This document shows positions 15,816 through 23,547 of a DNA stretch of 32,256 nt, piece by piece. Position 1 is the stretch's first letter. Every line of letters starts with the position of its first letter. The position numbers and the translations under genes are program-made. The stretch lies in NCBI GenBank assembly GCA_947650875.1, contig CANSXE010000019.1, positions 1-32,256 on the forward strand, in the 5' to 3' direction. Origin of the DNA: an uncultured Bacillota bacterium (GTDB taxonomy: Bacteria > Bacillota > Clostridia > Oscillospirales > Oscillospiraceae). Under the pieces are notes generated by a model that was given only the letters and a program-made list of their open reading frames with translations, did no database searches and was not told where the DNA came from.

Positions 15816-15841
15816 AGGGCCGGGGGATTTCCCCCGGTCCT
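15816..15841 (+). terminator. Terminator between convergent genes
   Basis: An 11-bp stem rich in G-C (from AGGGCCGGGGG to its partner CCCCCGGTCCT, one G-T pair) with a 4-base loop, followed by CTTTTTATC on the plus strand. Located between the small plus-strand gene and the end of the minus-strand operon. Confidence 0.85.
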
Positions 15842-15848
15842 CTTTTTA

Positions 15849-16478
15849 TCAAAAGTTCTTGATTGCGTTCTCAGTCAGCTGCTCCCACTGGCTGGAGATG
15901 GATAAGACATAGCTGGGTGCTCCCTTGCCGTGGCTCTGGCCGGTACAAATCCGGGCTGTGTCCTCCAGGTTCTTCCATGTGTCCAGAACGCCAGCCGGGC
16001 CAGCTTCCGCAGCCCTGGCCAGCATGATAAGCCGCTTTCGCTTCTCGGGGTCCCCCTCTGTTTCCGCCAGCCCTTTTACATGCTGGGCAATCAGCCGCTG
16101 CATAGTAAAATTGCCGCTGTACCTGTTATAGAACACCTCCAGCTCATCCACCGAAAGAATCCCGCTCTGGAGGATAGTCAGTCCGTTGGGGTCCACCTCC
16201 TCGGGGTCCGCCATGTTCGTTTTTGCCAGGGTGCTTTTCAGGGCTTCCCCGATCTCCTTCATCTGCCGGTCGAAGTCCGTCCACACGCTATTGTCAATCA
16301 GGTCAAAGGCGGCGCGGGCCTTGTTCAGGTTATGCTCTGCAAGCAGTTTGTCGTCTTCATCGCACCGCCGCCTGTCCTCCTCCGCAGCCTTCAAGCGGTT
16401 ATAGGCTTCTGTCCATTTGGTCCGGGCTTCTTTAAAGGCATGGTCCAGCTGGACCGCATAAATGGAATATTTACTCAT
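15849..16478 (-). CDS. Element protein of unknown function (209 residues)
   Basis: No domain recognised. The N-terminal 90 residues are strongly helical and charged (AFKEARTKWTEAYNRLKAAE, LLAEHNLNKARAAFDL), like a coiled coil. The centre contains DELEVFYNRYSGNFTMQRLI, and the C-terminus ends SQWEQLTENAIKNF. Neither signal peptide nor membrane segment is visible. The ATG at 16478 follows AAGGAGATGTAATTTT. Last gene of the long minus-strand run before the regulatory cassette. Its place downstream of the tape measure gene would, in ordinary phages, be occupied by distal-tail genes, but the sequence does not resemble them. Confidence 0.7.
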   Translation of the reverse strand: MSKYSIYAVQLDHAFKEARTKWTEAYNRLKAAEEDRRRCDEDDKLLAEHNLNKARAAFDLIDNSVWTDFDRQMKEIGEALKSTLAKTNMADPEEVDPNGLTILQSGILSVDELEVFYNRYSGNFTMQRLIAQHVKGLAETEGDPEKRKRLIMLARAAEAGPAGVLDTWKNLEDTARICTGQSHGKGAPSYVLSISSQWEQLTENAIKNF

Positions 16479-16496
16479 AAAATTACATCTCCTTTT

Positions 16497-16823
16497 TTAT
16501 TTTACCAGGGCACAGCTGCCGTCACTGTAAAAGGCGCAGCTTTCGCCGCAGTGGGCCATACCGGGGAAGGGGCAGGCCGTCCCGCTCCCCATGCGCCGCT
16601 CCTTGATACCGCAGCCTGTCCCCGTGTAGAGGGCGCAGGAGGTATCGCACCGGGCGTCGTACATACGGCCTTTGAGCGGGCAGGTTATATCCAGCCTTTT
16701 CGGCTTCGTGTCGGGCGGCGGGGCCCAGCTCTTTGCCTGCTCATTCACGTCATGGAGGGCGCTTTTAGGGATCGCCCCCTTTGTGGTATAAACTATGGGT
16801 TCATGCTCTATGAATTTCTGCAT
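16497..16823 (-). CDS. Cysteine-rich small protein, probably metal-binding
   Basis: 108 residues from the ATG at 16823 (AAGGAGGATACATA upstream). The C-terminal half holds about ten cysteines in the pattern CPLKGRMYDARCDTSC, TGCGIKE, ACPFPGMAHCGESC and DGSCALVK, suggesting one or two zinc or iron-sulfur sites. Start and preceding stop overlap (TAATG). Function unknown. Cys-rich small proteins of this look occur in Clostridial phages. Confidence 0.72.
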   Translation of the reverse strand: MQKFIEHEPIVYTTKGAIPKSALHDVNEQAKSWAPPPDTKPKRLDITCPLKGRMYDARCDTSCALYTGTGCGIKERRMGSGTACPFPGMAHCGESCAFYSDGSCALVK

Positions 16824-17035
16824 TATGTATCCTCCTTGTAATTTTCTGTCAGCCATTCATGGTATTGTGCCATTACCGAAAAAAGCATTGTAAACAGAGA
16901 GTTCACCAAAAATCGGTATTGTTCATCCGAAAACTTGTTGCCAATCTCATTTAGCCATTCACCTCCAAAACGGCGGGCGTCATAATCAAATTTCTTTTGA
17001 TCAAAACTGTCTATAAATTTCTGAAAAGGTTTCAT
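16823..17035 (-). CDS. Small element protein, unknown function (70 residues)
   Basis: Begins MKPFQKFIDSFDQKKFDYDA; the middle is helical (EQYRFLVNSLFTMLFSVMAQ) and amphipathic to hydrophobic. Starts 7 bp after the tape measure gene and overlaps the next gene by a TAATG junction, so it belongs to the same transcript. No family recognised. Confidence 0.65.
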   Translation of the reverse strand: MKPFQKFIDSFDQKKFDYDARRFGGEWLNEIGNKFSDEQYRFLVNSLFTMLFSVMAQYHEWLTENYKEDT

Positions 17036-17042
17036 ACCGTGC

Positions 17043-18836
17043 TTATCCTCTCACAAGGTCCACACCCATACGCCGCTGCTCGCTCTGGTTATATGGGTAA
17101 ATCAAACGGGCGAACTTCTGCCCGTCAATCGACAATTCGACAACCCCAGGGCCGCCCCCTCTGTTCTGATTCAAAAGCCCGCTTTCGTGAAGTGTCTCCA
17201 TAAATCCCTGCTTAATGGTAGCCAGGGGGGCTTCCACGTTGGTGCCGCTGCGCTGGTCGCCCAGCACGGCTAAAAACTCGCTGTTGGGAGAGATCACCGC
17301 CCCTTGTGCCAGGTGGGGGAGGTCGTTCAGGCTGTAAGCGGAGATTTCCCCGGCGTAAGCAGCCATGCGCGGGGAGTAAGAGCGCCCGGAGCCTCCATAA
17401 TCAGTTACAGAAACAGGACTAGCAGAAGAACTAACCCCAAACAACTCTCTGAACCAATCAATCAGGGACATTACTTTATCAATCACCCATTGAATACCGT
17501 CCCCTATCGTTTTCAAGATGCTGTTTATGGCATTCCGGAAACCTTCACTTGTGGCCCACAGCGTCATAAGGGCTGTGACAACTCCCACAATGGCTGTCGC
17601 AATTAAGACAAACGGGTTTGCATTCATAACTGCATTTAAAAGCCCCTGAGCAATAGTCTGTCCCTCTGTTGCAACGGTCAGCATTTGGATAACCTTTGTA
17701 ATTGAGCTCGCCACCTGATAGGCCAGCGTGGCCGCTTTCAAGGTCACAAATGCAACCGCTGCTGCCGTAACAACCGCCCCGAGATTTTCAAATAGTCCAG
17801 CTAAAAACGGAACTTTCTCCGCAAGGCTGTGACCGATTGAATCTATAGCTTGTCTGATAGCTTCAGTGAGTACAGTCAGCAGTTCTGGAAGTGCGCCCGC
17901 AAGGCCTTGAATAAGCGTTCCTGCCGCCTGAATAAGCGGGGGTAGAATTGTTTCCATCATTTCAGGCAATTTCTCAGCAATGATGGGGGCCAGTTGTGTG
18001 ACCATCTCACCAATACGAGTCAGAATGATCTCAATCCGGGGGATAAGGTTTTCCATAGCTGTCTCAAAGCTGCTTGTAAATTCTCCCATCAGTTTGCCGA
18101 GGTCTGCGTTGTCGTTCCCTATTCCGGCCACAAGGTTTTGCCATGCAGAACGCATAGACGCTATACTCCCATCAATGGTGCTTGCCGTCTCCTCCGCCGT
18201 GGTGCCAGTAATTCCAAGATCAGACTGTACAACGTGAATAGCTTCAACGATATCGGAGAAAGAGGAAATATCAAAGTGGATACCAGATAATTGCTCGGCG
18301 TCCGCAAGTAGACGTTCCATCTCCTCCTTTGTACCGCCATAACCCAACTTTAAGTTGTCCAACATGGTATAATTCTGCTTCGCAAACCCCTGATAGGCAT
18401 TCTGTATGCTCTCCATGCTGGTGCCCATTTTGTTGGCGTTGTCCGCCATATCAACAATGGCCTGGTCCGCAATGGTGGCCGCTTTTTCGGTGTCCCCGCC
18501 CAGGCTTTGCAGCAGACTGGCCGAGAAGCTGGTGACGGTCTCCATGTACTGGTTAGCGGACAGCCCAGCGGTCTTATAGGCGTTATTGGCATACTCCATC
18601 ACTTTTTCACTGGAGGTTTTGAACAAGGTTTCCACACCGCCAACAAGCTGTTCATATTCGGCGTATGCCTCTGTGGAATCTTTTGTCAGCTTCCCGATAG
18701 CGACGCCCGCCGCTCCGGTCGCAGCTGTCATGCCGGCAAGTCCCTTTTTTGCCACGCTTCCCAGCCGCTCAAAACTGGACTGAAACTCTTTGCTGTCTAC
18801 TACCGCTCCGATTCTTATGCTTCCATCTAACGCCAT
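17043..18836 (-). CDS. Phage tail tape measure protein
   Basis: 597 residues, short for the family. N-terminal DGSIRIGAVVDSKEFQSSF and the SVAKKGLAGMTAATG stretch, then helical repeats with the tape-measure signature YEQLVGGVETLFKTSSEKV and AYKTAGLSANQYMETVTSFS (also typical of TP901-1-type tapes). The middle holds several hydrophobic helices (LIATAIVGVVTALMTLWAT and the 260-390 region). The C-terminal part (NDLPHLAQGAVISPNSEFL, APLATIKQGFMETL) is the usual end. Role: sets tail length and is ejected into the host membrane. At about 0.15 nm per residue the length would be near 90 nm (inference). The ATG overlaps the end of the minor capsid region, 4 bp apart. Confidence 0.9.
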   Translation of the reverse strand: MALDGSIRIGAVVDSKEFQSSFERLGSVAKKGLAGMTAATGAAGVAIGKLTKDSTEAYAEYEQLVGGVETLFKTSSEKVMEYANNAYKTAGLSANQYMETVTSFSASLLQSLGGDTEKAATIADQAIVDMADNANKMGTSMESIQNAYQGFAKQNYTMLDNLKLGYGGTKEEMERLLADAEQLSGIHFDISSFSDIVEAIHVVQSDLGITGTTAEETASTIDGSIASMRSAWQNLVAGIGNDNADLGKLMGEFTSSFETAMENLIPRIEIILTRIGEMVTQLAPIIAEKLPEMMETILPPLIQAAGTLIQGLAGALPELLTVLTEAIRQAIDSIGHSLAEKVPFLAGLFENLGAVVTAAAVAFVTLKAATLAYQVASSITKVIQMLTVATEGQTIAQGLLNAVMNANPFVLIATAIVGVVTALMTLWATSEGFRNAINSILKTIGDGIQWVIDKVMSLIDWFRELFGVSSSASPVSVTDYGGSGRSYSPRMAAYAGEISAYSLNDLPHLAQGAVISPNSEFLAVLGDQRSGTNVEAPLATIKQGFMETLHESGLLNQNRGGGPGVVELSIDGQKFARLIYPYNQSEQRRMGVDLVRG

Positions 18837-18840
18837 TTTT

Positions 18841-19179
18841 TCACCCCATTTTCAAATATTCTTCAATATCCCGGCACAAATCACCCTTGTGGGCCGCCAT
18901 CGCCGCCACTTCCCAATGGGAGGTTGCTAATGGGTGCTTATCTGTGCTGTACTTTATCCCTTTCCCTTCCCATTGGCGTCGTGCATATGGCTGTTTGTAA
19001 TGGACGCACTCCGGTGTAATGTCCACGGTTTGGTCCAAAGCCCCGCTGTCCATGGGCACATAGTCGGAACAATACGCATGGAGCCGGGTGTGAGCGTAGG
19101 TCATGACTCCATCTCCGAATATGCGCTGGAATGTTTTTTGGGCATTATTGAGCTTTATCTCTTTGATAACAAGTTTCAT
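18841..19179 (-). CDS. Phage minor capsid protein (head-tail joining type)
   Basis: 112 residues. Landmarks are VPMDSGALDQTVDI (about 41-54), VHYKQPYARRQWEGKG (about 59-74) and HPLATSHWEVAAMAAH (about 82-97), recurring in minor capsid proteins of Siphophages. These proteins sit at the head-tail interface. The start overlaps the previous gene by ATGA and the stop is 4 bp before the tape measure gene. Its presence without portal or major capsid genes is unusual for a complete phage. The HK97 gp10-like family is an alternative with similar size and position. Confidence 0.78.
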   Translation of the reverse strand: MKLVIKEIKLNNAQKTFQRIFGDGVMTYAHTRLHAYCSDYVPMDSGALDQTVDITPECVHYKQPYARRQWEGKGIKYSTDKHPLATSHWEVAAMAAHKGDLCRDIEEYLKMG

Positions 19180-19409
19180 GTATCCTCCGATTCATATTTA
19201 AGCCCCGAAGTAAACAGGTCTGGCAAAACTCCATGCCCTTTTCCTTTAAATCTCTCTGCTTCACGATACCTGTCACTCCTCCAAAACTCAATACACTCGC
19301 CAATGGACATATATTCTTTGTGCCCGTCTTTGAAGGTTATGGTAACTTTACTGATTTTGAACTTCTCCGCTTTCGCCTGGAGTTGGGCCAGCTTCGAAAG
19401 AATAGACAT
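19176..19409 (-). CDS. Small element protein, KVTxTFxDG family (77 residues)
   Basis: Starts ATG at 19409 with GGAGGTGTGAA. Sequence SILSKLAQLQAKAEKFKI, then KVTITFKDGHKEYMSIGECI. It is a recognisable relative of the protein at 19652-19903 (same leading helix, same VTF-DG strand). No known domain. It overlaps the minor capsid gene by ATGA. Confidence 0.7.
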   Translation of the reverse strand: MSILSKLAQLQAKAEKFKISKVTITFKDGHKEYMSIGECIEFWRSDRYREAERFKGKGHGVLPDLFTSGLKYESEDT

Positions 19410-19410
19410 T

Positions 19411-19668
19411 TCACACCTCCACATAATCAGCTATGAAGCGTTCTAAATCTCCCATGCTCAAATTAAGACCATCTGTCCCGTCTAGGGGGTCAGCCCGGTT
19501 AAACTCAGCCAGAAGCGCCGCTTTCTCCAGTGTATCCAGGCGTGCCAGCTTTTCCCCCAGATTGAACAGGCTCCGGCTCAGGTCGTCCACAGGGCTTTCC
19601 TGTTCCATCCGTTTTCGCTCTATGGCTTCAGCCAGCGCCGCAAGCCGGGAATCAATACTTGCCACCAT
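19411..19668 (-). CDS. Small element protein, unknown function (85 residues)
   Basis: From the ATG at 19668 (TTTGGAGGTGGGG before it), the sequence begins MVASIDSRLAALAEAIERKR and is mainly helical, with a second helix DDLSRSLFNLGEKLARLD. An in-frame ATG seven codons earlier would include the ribosome site. It lies between the two KVTxTFxDG paralogues and overlaps the upstream gene by 17 bp. No family recognised. Confidence 0.62.
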   Translation of the reverse strand: MVASIDSRLAALAEAIERKRMEQESPVDDLSRSLFNLGEKLARLDTLEKAALLAEFNRADPLDGTDGLNLSMGDLERFIADYVEV

Positions 19669-19903
19669 CCCCACCTCCAAACACTGCATTTAGTGTGCAG
19701 ATTAACCCGATATAGCCGGGGCGCTCCGTCGTAATGGATTGGATTTCACCCAATTCCCTGTCTCTGCACGTCTCAATGGCACCAACGGGGGATGTGGTGA
19801 TTTCTCTGCCATCAGAAAAGGTCACCTTCACCTCACAGGGCTTGCGCTGATCTGCCAGCTGCTGGAGCGCATCCAGCCTCCGGATGATCGTTTTATTATC
19901 CAT
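19652..19903 (-). CDS. Small element protein, KVTxTFxDG family (83 residues)
   Basis: Sequence begins MDNKTIIRRLDALQQLADQR, then VKVTFSDGREITTSPVGAIE and the more acidic tail ERPGYIGLICTLNAVFGGG. It shares the helix plus VTF-DG core with 19176-19409. The start overlaps the end of the preceding gene by 8 bp. Function unknown. The conserved DG turn suggests a small beta fold. Confidence 0.66.
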   Translation of the reverse strand: MDNKTIIRRLDALQQLADQRKPCEVKVTFSDGREITTSPVGAIETCRDRELGEIQSITTERPGYIGLICTLNAVFGGGDGGKY

Positions 19904-20261
19904 TCTCTCCCTCCATTGCGTTCTCCAGCTCTTGCAGCCGGTTCAGAATGTCCACGGTTTCGGTCAGCTTCAAGCCGTGGGACAGGATAGCACGGGCCGC
20001 AGATATGCGGGCCTGGGCGTCCTCCTCTTTGTCCTCCACGATCTCCCGCAGGGTGGACAGGGCCGGAGATATGGCTTGCTGGGCTTGCCGGGTGGCGTCC
20101 TCGACCATGTTCCCAAATGCGTCCCGGTACGCTGCCTGAAACGCTGGGTCTGCCAGATAGTCTCTAAGTGTGCGGGGGGCAATCCCCGCCGCCTTTGCCG
20201 CTGCTGCCTTGCTGGGGGACGTCAGAAGCGCCGCAAGCGCTTTTTGCTGTCTCGGTGTCAT
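19896..20261 (-). CDS. Small-terminase-like helix-turn-helix protein
   Basis: 121 residues from the ATG at 20261 (AGGAGGTGCACT). The N-terminus (QQKALAALLTSPSKAAAAKA, then AGIAPRTLRDYLADPAFQAAY) is a winged HTH as in phage small terminase subunits and the related phBC6A51 proteins: TerS family recognition of pac DNA. The rest is coiled coil (EDKEEDAQARISAARAILSH). The start overlaps the PDDEXK gene by ATGA. In satellites a TerS of their own can redirect packaging of the helper, which would fit here, but an ordinary DNA-binding role is also possible since no large terminase is present. Confidence 0.68.
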   Translation of the reverse strand: MTPRQQKALAALLTSPSKAAAAKAAGIAPRTLRDYLADPAFQAAYRDAFGNMVEDATRQAQQAISPALSTLREIVEDKEEDAQARISAARAILSHGLKLTETVDILNRLQELENAMEGENG

Positions 20262-20608
20262 AGTGCACCTCCTCTCCGCTTTTCGCCGGTTTCTGCCGCC
20301 TGGAAGATGGTCAGCCAATCTGACAGCTTCATACAGACCATCCAGGGGGAGCGGGACCGGCGGAAGAATACGGCGGGGGCTCCGCCCTGGAATCTCTGGG
20401 CATCAGCTTCAGCCTGGGCCATCCACTTCCATATTTCGGTGGTCTCCCGTCGCTTGCACTCAATATGCACGCCGGGGAGGCCGGTCAGGTCCGGTACTTC
20501 ACCGAAAGAGAGGGACCCACCTCTCTCCACGGGGTAGCCGTGTTCCCGCAGGATTGCCGCAAGCTCCCGCTCCCCGGCGGCTCCTTTACGTGCGCTTTTA
20601 GCACCCAT
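20258..20608 (-). CDS. PDDEXK endonuclease, Hjc-like Holliday-junction resolvase family
   Basis: 116 residues. The core is SARKGAAGERELAAILREHG, then PDLTGLPGVHIECKRRE (about 39-55) with the Glu, Asp and E-x-K pattern of PDDEXK nucleases. This arrangement resembles archaeal Hjc and phage resolvase-like proteins. Probably cleaves branched intermediates made during element replication or recombination. It starts 6 bp past the end of the Cys-rich gene. The ribosome site is GGGGGGTAGCTGAT, without a strong Shine-Dalgarno. Confidence 0.75.
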   Translation of the reverse strand: MGAKSARKGAAGERELAAILREHGYPVERGGSLSFGEVPDLTGLPGVHIECKRRETTEIWKWMAQAEADAQRFQGGAPAVFFRRSRSPWMVCMKLSDWLTIFQAAETGEKRRGGAL

Positions 20609-20613
20609 ATCAG

Positions 20614-20940
20614 CTACCCCCCAATATCAACTGCAATCGTAGTCAATGCACAACTGCCACTGATTTTCTCTCCCTTATGGTTGTAACGGTCAACCCACCA
20701 CTCGCACCCGTTGCCTAAACACTCAATATGGGCCTCCCTTCCCACGCTCAACAGTGGGCAGATGGTATCACCTCCGGGCAGAAACATCATCCCAACATTC
20801 CCGCCGCCAAAATCAAGAATCTTTGCGCCCAGCTCCTGAGCCGTGGTCAGGTAGCAGCCACCCTCGGGCTGATCTGTGTACCGATCTGGACAATCTCGCT
20901 CACAGGGCTTTTTGTCAAGGGGACAAATCAATCGTTTCAC
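20614..20940 (-). CDS. Cysteine-rich small protein, probably zinc-binding
   Basis: 108 residues. The GTG at 20940 follows AAAGGAGCGCAAC, overlapping the helicase stop by GTGA. An upstream in-frame ATG at 20958 is possible but weaker. Cysteine pattern: LICPLDKKPCERDCPD at the N-terminus, then CYL, TICPLL, IECLGNGCEWWV and SCAL. This suggests a zinc-ribbon-like arrangement. Function unknown. Confidence 0.68.
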   Translation of the reverse strand: MKRLICPLDKKPCERDCPDRYTDQPEGGCYLTTAQELGAKILDFGGGNVGMMFLPGGDTICPLLSVGREAHIECLGNGCEWWVDRYNHKGEKISGSCALTTIAVDIGG

Positions 20941-22202
20941 GTTGCGCTCCTTTCCCATCCATACCGCTTTGCAGGTGATCCGCCCATCTGGAACAGCCTC
21001 CGGGACGGCTCGTTAAACTCCAGTTTTACTTTGCCTCTGGCCCCAAACTCCCGGTTTTTGAGAATGGTCAGCAGGGAAGAATACCCTAACTCTTGCACTT
21101 TTTCTTCTGGGGCTCGTTCGACCTTGAAAACGTTGTCGGCCCGGTTAGTAATATCGCCGCTGCCTCCCACGTCATCGGTCTCCAGGGGCCGTTTGCCCTC
21201 TGTTTTCCGGGGATGGGCAACCAGGTGGACATGGACCCCCAGCCGCTTACAGAAGTCCGCCAGACGACCTGCAAATGCGCTCTGTGCCCGATAATAGCCT
21301 TGCTCCGCTTCTCCCCGCAGTTGGGCGGTCATGATGTTATCCACAAGGAAAGTGTCACAGCCATACCGGCGGTTGGACCCCTCGAACAGTCTCAAGATCG
21401 TCTCCTCGTCGTGAGCGGCTTTGTCCCTGATGTCTGTGAGAAACAGGGTCCCGTCAAACCAGCGGTCAATGGGCACCTTCACATCATCGTTGACCAGAAA
21501 GAAGCTCTTGCCGGTCAATGGGTCCTCCCGTTTGGTCACATGGAGATAACCAGCCGCCTGTTGGCGAATGAACCGCTTGAATTGTTTTGCTGGCAATTCC
21601 CCGGAGTAGGCACACACCCGCCGGCCCTGATTGATAGCGTCCAGCAGGATTTGTCCCAGCAGGGTGCTTTTGCCCTCACCCCTCCGCCCGGTCCAGACTG
21701 ATAGCTCCCCCGGAGCAAAGCCGCCTATCTCCCGATCCAGCAGGGCCAGACCTGAGCTTGTCCGCTTCGTGTTGGTGTCCCTGTCGCAGTCGATCTCTGC
21801 GACATTGAGCAAACCGGGGGAGGGAAGTTCCTCAGCGTCCATGACCATCTGGTCTATGGCGGAGAGACCGTAGTTGTCCCGTAGCTCCAGGGCAGAAGCG
21901 CAGCCGTGGAAAGCGTCTCTGCCTGGAATAAGGACCGGAAGGGGGAAGCGGGCTTGCAGCTCGCTGGCAATCTCATCCCGGACCGGGCCAGGAGGCACAG
22001 CGACGATTATGTACGGATACCGACCGATAAACTCGGCCCACTCCGTCAGCTCCCGCCAGGGCGTCAAGAGCGCCTTGCACACGGCGTTGACGCCAACAGC
22101 CTGCATATCCTCGGCGTCCTTGCACCAGTACAAACCGAAGGGCTCCGCCTGTGGGTCCATGAATCGGGGCTCGAACAAGAGAGATTCATTTCCAGTAATC
22201 AT
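20937..22202 (-). CDS. DnaB/Twinkle-like replicative helicase
   Basis: 421 residues. Walker A GRRGEGKST at 172-180 inside the RecA-type helicase core that begins LLDREIGGFAPGELSVWTGR. A Walker B-like stretch DTFLVDNIM is followed by HVHLVAHPRK (a DnaB-type sensor loop), and the arginine-containing tail is FGARGKVKLEFNE. The N-terminal 130 residues include a TOPRIM-like part (YIIVAVPPGPVRDEIA), as in phage primase-helicases. Unwinds DNA for element replication. The start overlaps the upstream gene by 17 bp; AGGGGCCGAGG is the ribosome site. A RadA-type assignment is less likely. Confidence 0.82.
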   Translation of the reverse strand: MITGNESLLFEPRFMDPQAEPFGLYWCKDAEDMQAVGVNAVCKALLTPWRELTEWAEFIGRYPYIIVAVPPGPVRDEIASELQARFPLPVLIPGRDAFHGCASALELRDNYGLSAIDQMVMDAEELPSPGLLNVAEIDCDRDTNTKRTSSGLALLDREIGGFAPGELSVWTGRRGEGKSTLLGQILLDAINQGRRVCAYSGELPAKQFKRFIRQQAAGYLHVTKREDPLTGKSFFLVNDDVKVPIDRWFDGTLFLTDIRDKAAHDEETILRLFEGSNRRYGCDTFLVDNIMTAQLRGEAEQGYYRAQSAFAGRLADFCKRLGVHVHLVAHPRKTEGKRPLETDDVGGSGDITNRADNVFKVERAPEEKVQELGYSSLLTILKNREFGARGKVKLEFNEPSRRLFQMGGSPAKRYGWERSAT

Positions 22203-22767
22203 CCTCGGCCCCTCCCTCCTGCTCTGTCTTGTTCCGGCGCTCCCAGGTGCGGACAGCCGCTTTCCAGTCCTTCATGGCCTGGCCCCCGTTGAGTTTCCAG
22301 CCCCGTGCGGTGTAGTAGTCGATGAAAGCGGCGGGGTCTATCCCGTTCTTACGCTCTGAACAGTAGGTCGCTACCTCGGAAACATCAGGCGGAGCAAAGT
22401 GGGGGCGCTTGGGCGGCTTGCCCGCCCCTTTCGCTCCAGTTCCAGATTCAGATTCAGATACAGTTTCAGTTTCAGTGCTTTCCATTTTTGAAAACCTATG
22501 GTTTTCAGAATCAGAAACCATAGGTTTTTTAGGTGGTCTACCACCTAATTTACCATTGGCTCTCCTGTCCTTATTTGCGTCAATGCTGGGCCGGGCAACC
22601 GTGAAAACGGCCCTGGACATGGCGTCTTTTAAGTCTGGTTCTACCCCATACAGGGCATAGTCACAAATGGCAAGAAGCGTTGCCAGCTTGTTTTCATCGG
22701 TCATTTCCTCGATTGCGTCCCGAAATGACCGATAGAAAACAAATGATTCCAGAGGACGGTCTATCAT
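22186..22767 (-). CDS. DUF6291-like phage replication protein
   Basis: 193 residues. The N-terminal part (SFVFYRSFRDAIEEMTDENK, then ICDYALYGVEPDL) matches the style of DUF6291 proteins found at phage replication origins. The centre is low-complexity (STETETVSESESGTG), and the C-terminal part (VATYCSERKNGIDPAAFIDY, then AVRTWERRNK) is DnaD-like. Such proteins often act as helicase loaders or origin binders, consistent with the helicase gene that follows. Starts in an ATGA overlap with the upstream gene. Confidence 0.72.
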   Translation of the reverse strand: MIDRPLESFVFYRSFRDAIEEMTDENKLATLLAICDYALYGVEPDLKDAMSRAVFTVARPSIDANKDRRANGKLGGRPPKKPMVSDSENHRFSKMESTETETVSESESGTGAKGAGKPPKRPHFAPPDVSEVATYCSERKNGIDPAAFIDYYTARGWKLNGGQAMKDWKAAVRTWERRNKTEQEGGAEDDYWK

Positions 22768-23156
22768 TCAATCACCGCCTTTTCCACCGCATCGGCCACG
22801 GCGGCGATCTCAGCAGCCCGGAAACGCATGGACCGGATGAATCTCTCCTGCTCCTGGACATCAGCGGCCAAATAGTAACCGCTGATATTGTCGGACAGAA
22901 TCGGGATACCCCGCAGCCGTTCGGCCTGGATCATCCGCCGCACAACCCGCTCTGGCAGACTGGTCAGCTCCTTCAGGTGCCGTAGTGGGACAGCGGCGCT
23001 TTGACCGTGGCCCAGGAAGTTAGAAATTCTTTGACGGCTGGTCGTGGGTGTGGTAGACTGTGTGGTGGAAGTGGTGGCCTGTCTAGTCTCCGCTCCCGCC
23101 CTGTCCCGCTCCACGGTTGCCGCCGTGGGGTGGGGCTTTTTTGCGCCCATGCTCAT
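22764..23156 (-). CDS. Putative DNA-binding element protein (130 residues)
   Basis: From the ATG at 23156 (GGAGGTGAGTGC). A low-complexity Thr/Ser-rich N-terminus (ATTSTTQSTTPTTSRQR) is followed by a folded region HLKELTSLPERVVRRMIQAE resembling a helix-turn-helix, and IPILSDNISGYYLAADVQEQ, the winged part seen in phage regulators of DNA replication. It is translated from an ATGA junction with the excisionase gene. Confidence 0.6.
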   Translation of the reverse strand: MSMGAKKPHPTAATVERDRAGAETRQATTSTTQSTTPTTSRQRISNFLGHGQSAAVPLRHLKELTSLPERVVRRMIQAERLRGIPILSDNISGYYLAADVQEQERFIRSMRFRAAEIAAVADAVEKAVIE

Positions 23157-23344
23157 GCACTCACCTCCTGGGCCTGACGTTTCACCCATTCACGCAATCC
23201 GTCAACAGAGATCAGCGTGCGATTGCCCAGCTTGAACGAGGGAAAGCCCTCTCTGCCTATGTACTGGTAAATCGTGGGTTTTGATACGCCCAGCAGCCGG
23301 GCAGCTTCTGCGGCTCCAATGGCCAGCGGTTCCAGCTTGTCCAC
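23153..23344 (-). CDS. Excisionase-type helix-turn-helix protein
   Basis: 63 residues. PLAIGAAEAARLLGVSKPTI, then YQYIGREGFPSFKLGNRTLI, then DGLREWVKRQ: the MerR-like excisionase fold. A GTG start at 23344 overlaps the upstream stop (TAGTG). It is the expected partner of the integrase, promoting excision by bending DNA near the att arms. Sequence alone cannot separate excisionase from a general regulator. Confidence 0.78.
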   Translation of the reverse strand: MDKLEPLAIGAAEAARLLGVSKPTIYQYIGREGFPSFKLGNRTLISVDGLREWVKRQAQEVSA

Positions 23345-23523
23345 TATCCCACCTCCCCGGCCAACTCCCGGATAATGGAAAAAATCTTCTCCTTTTCCTC
23401 AGCTGGCAGTTCCCGGCGGAGCTTACGGGACAAGGAACAATCTGCGATCCCCAACTTCTCAGCTATCTGCCAGAGTTTGATTCCAGCTCCTGCGGCGGTC
23501 CGTCTGATGTCTTGGTTCTTCAT
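23344..23523 (-). CDS. Small helix-turn-helix protein (59 residues)
   Basis: A gene of 59 codons starting ATG at 23523 with GGAGGTGTGACCA. Sequence MKNQDIRRTAAGAGIKLWQI, then AEKLGIADCSLSRKLRRELP: a short lambda-Cro-like HTH unit. First gene of the minus-strand operon, divergent from the XRE repressor across the operator region. Possibly the Cro counterpart or an antirepressor. Easily missed because of its size. Confidence 0.75.
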   Translation of the reverse strand: MKNQDIRRTAAGAGIKLWQIAEKLGIADCSLSRKLRRELPAEEKEKIFSIIRELAGEVG

Positions 23524-23547
23524 TGGTCACACCTCCAAAAATTGTTG

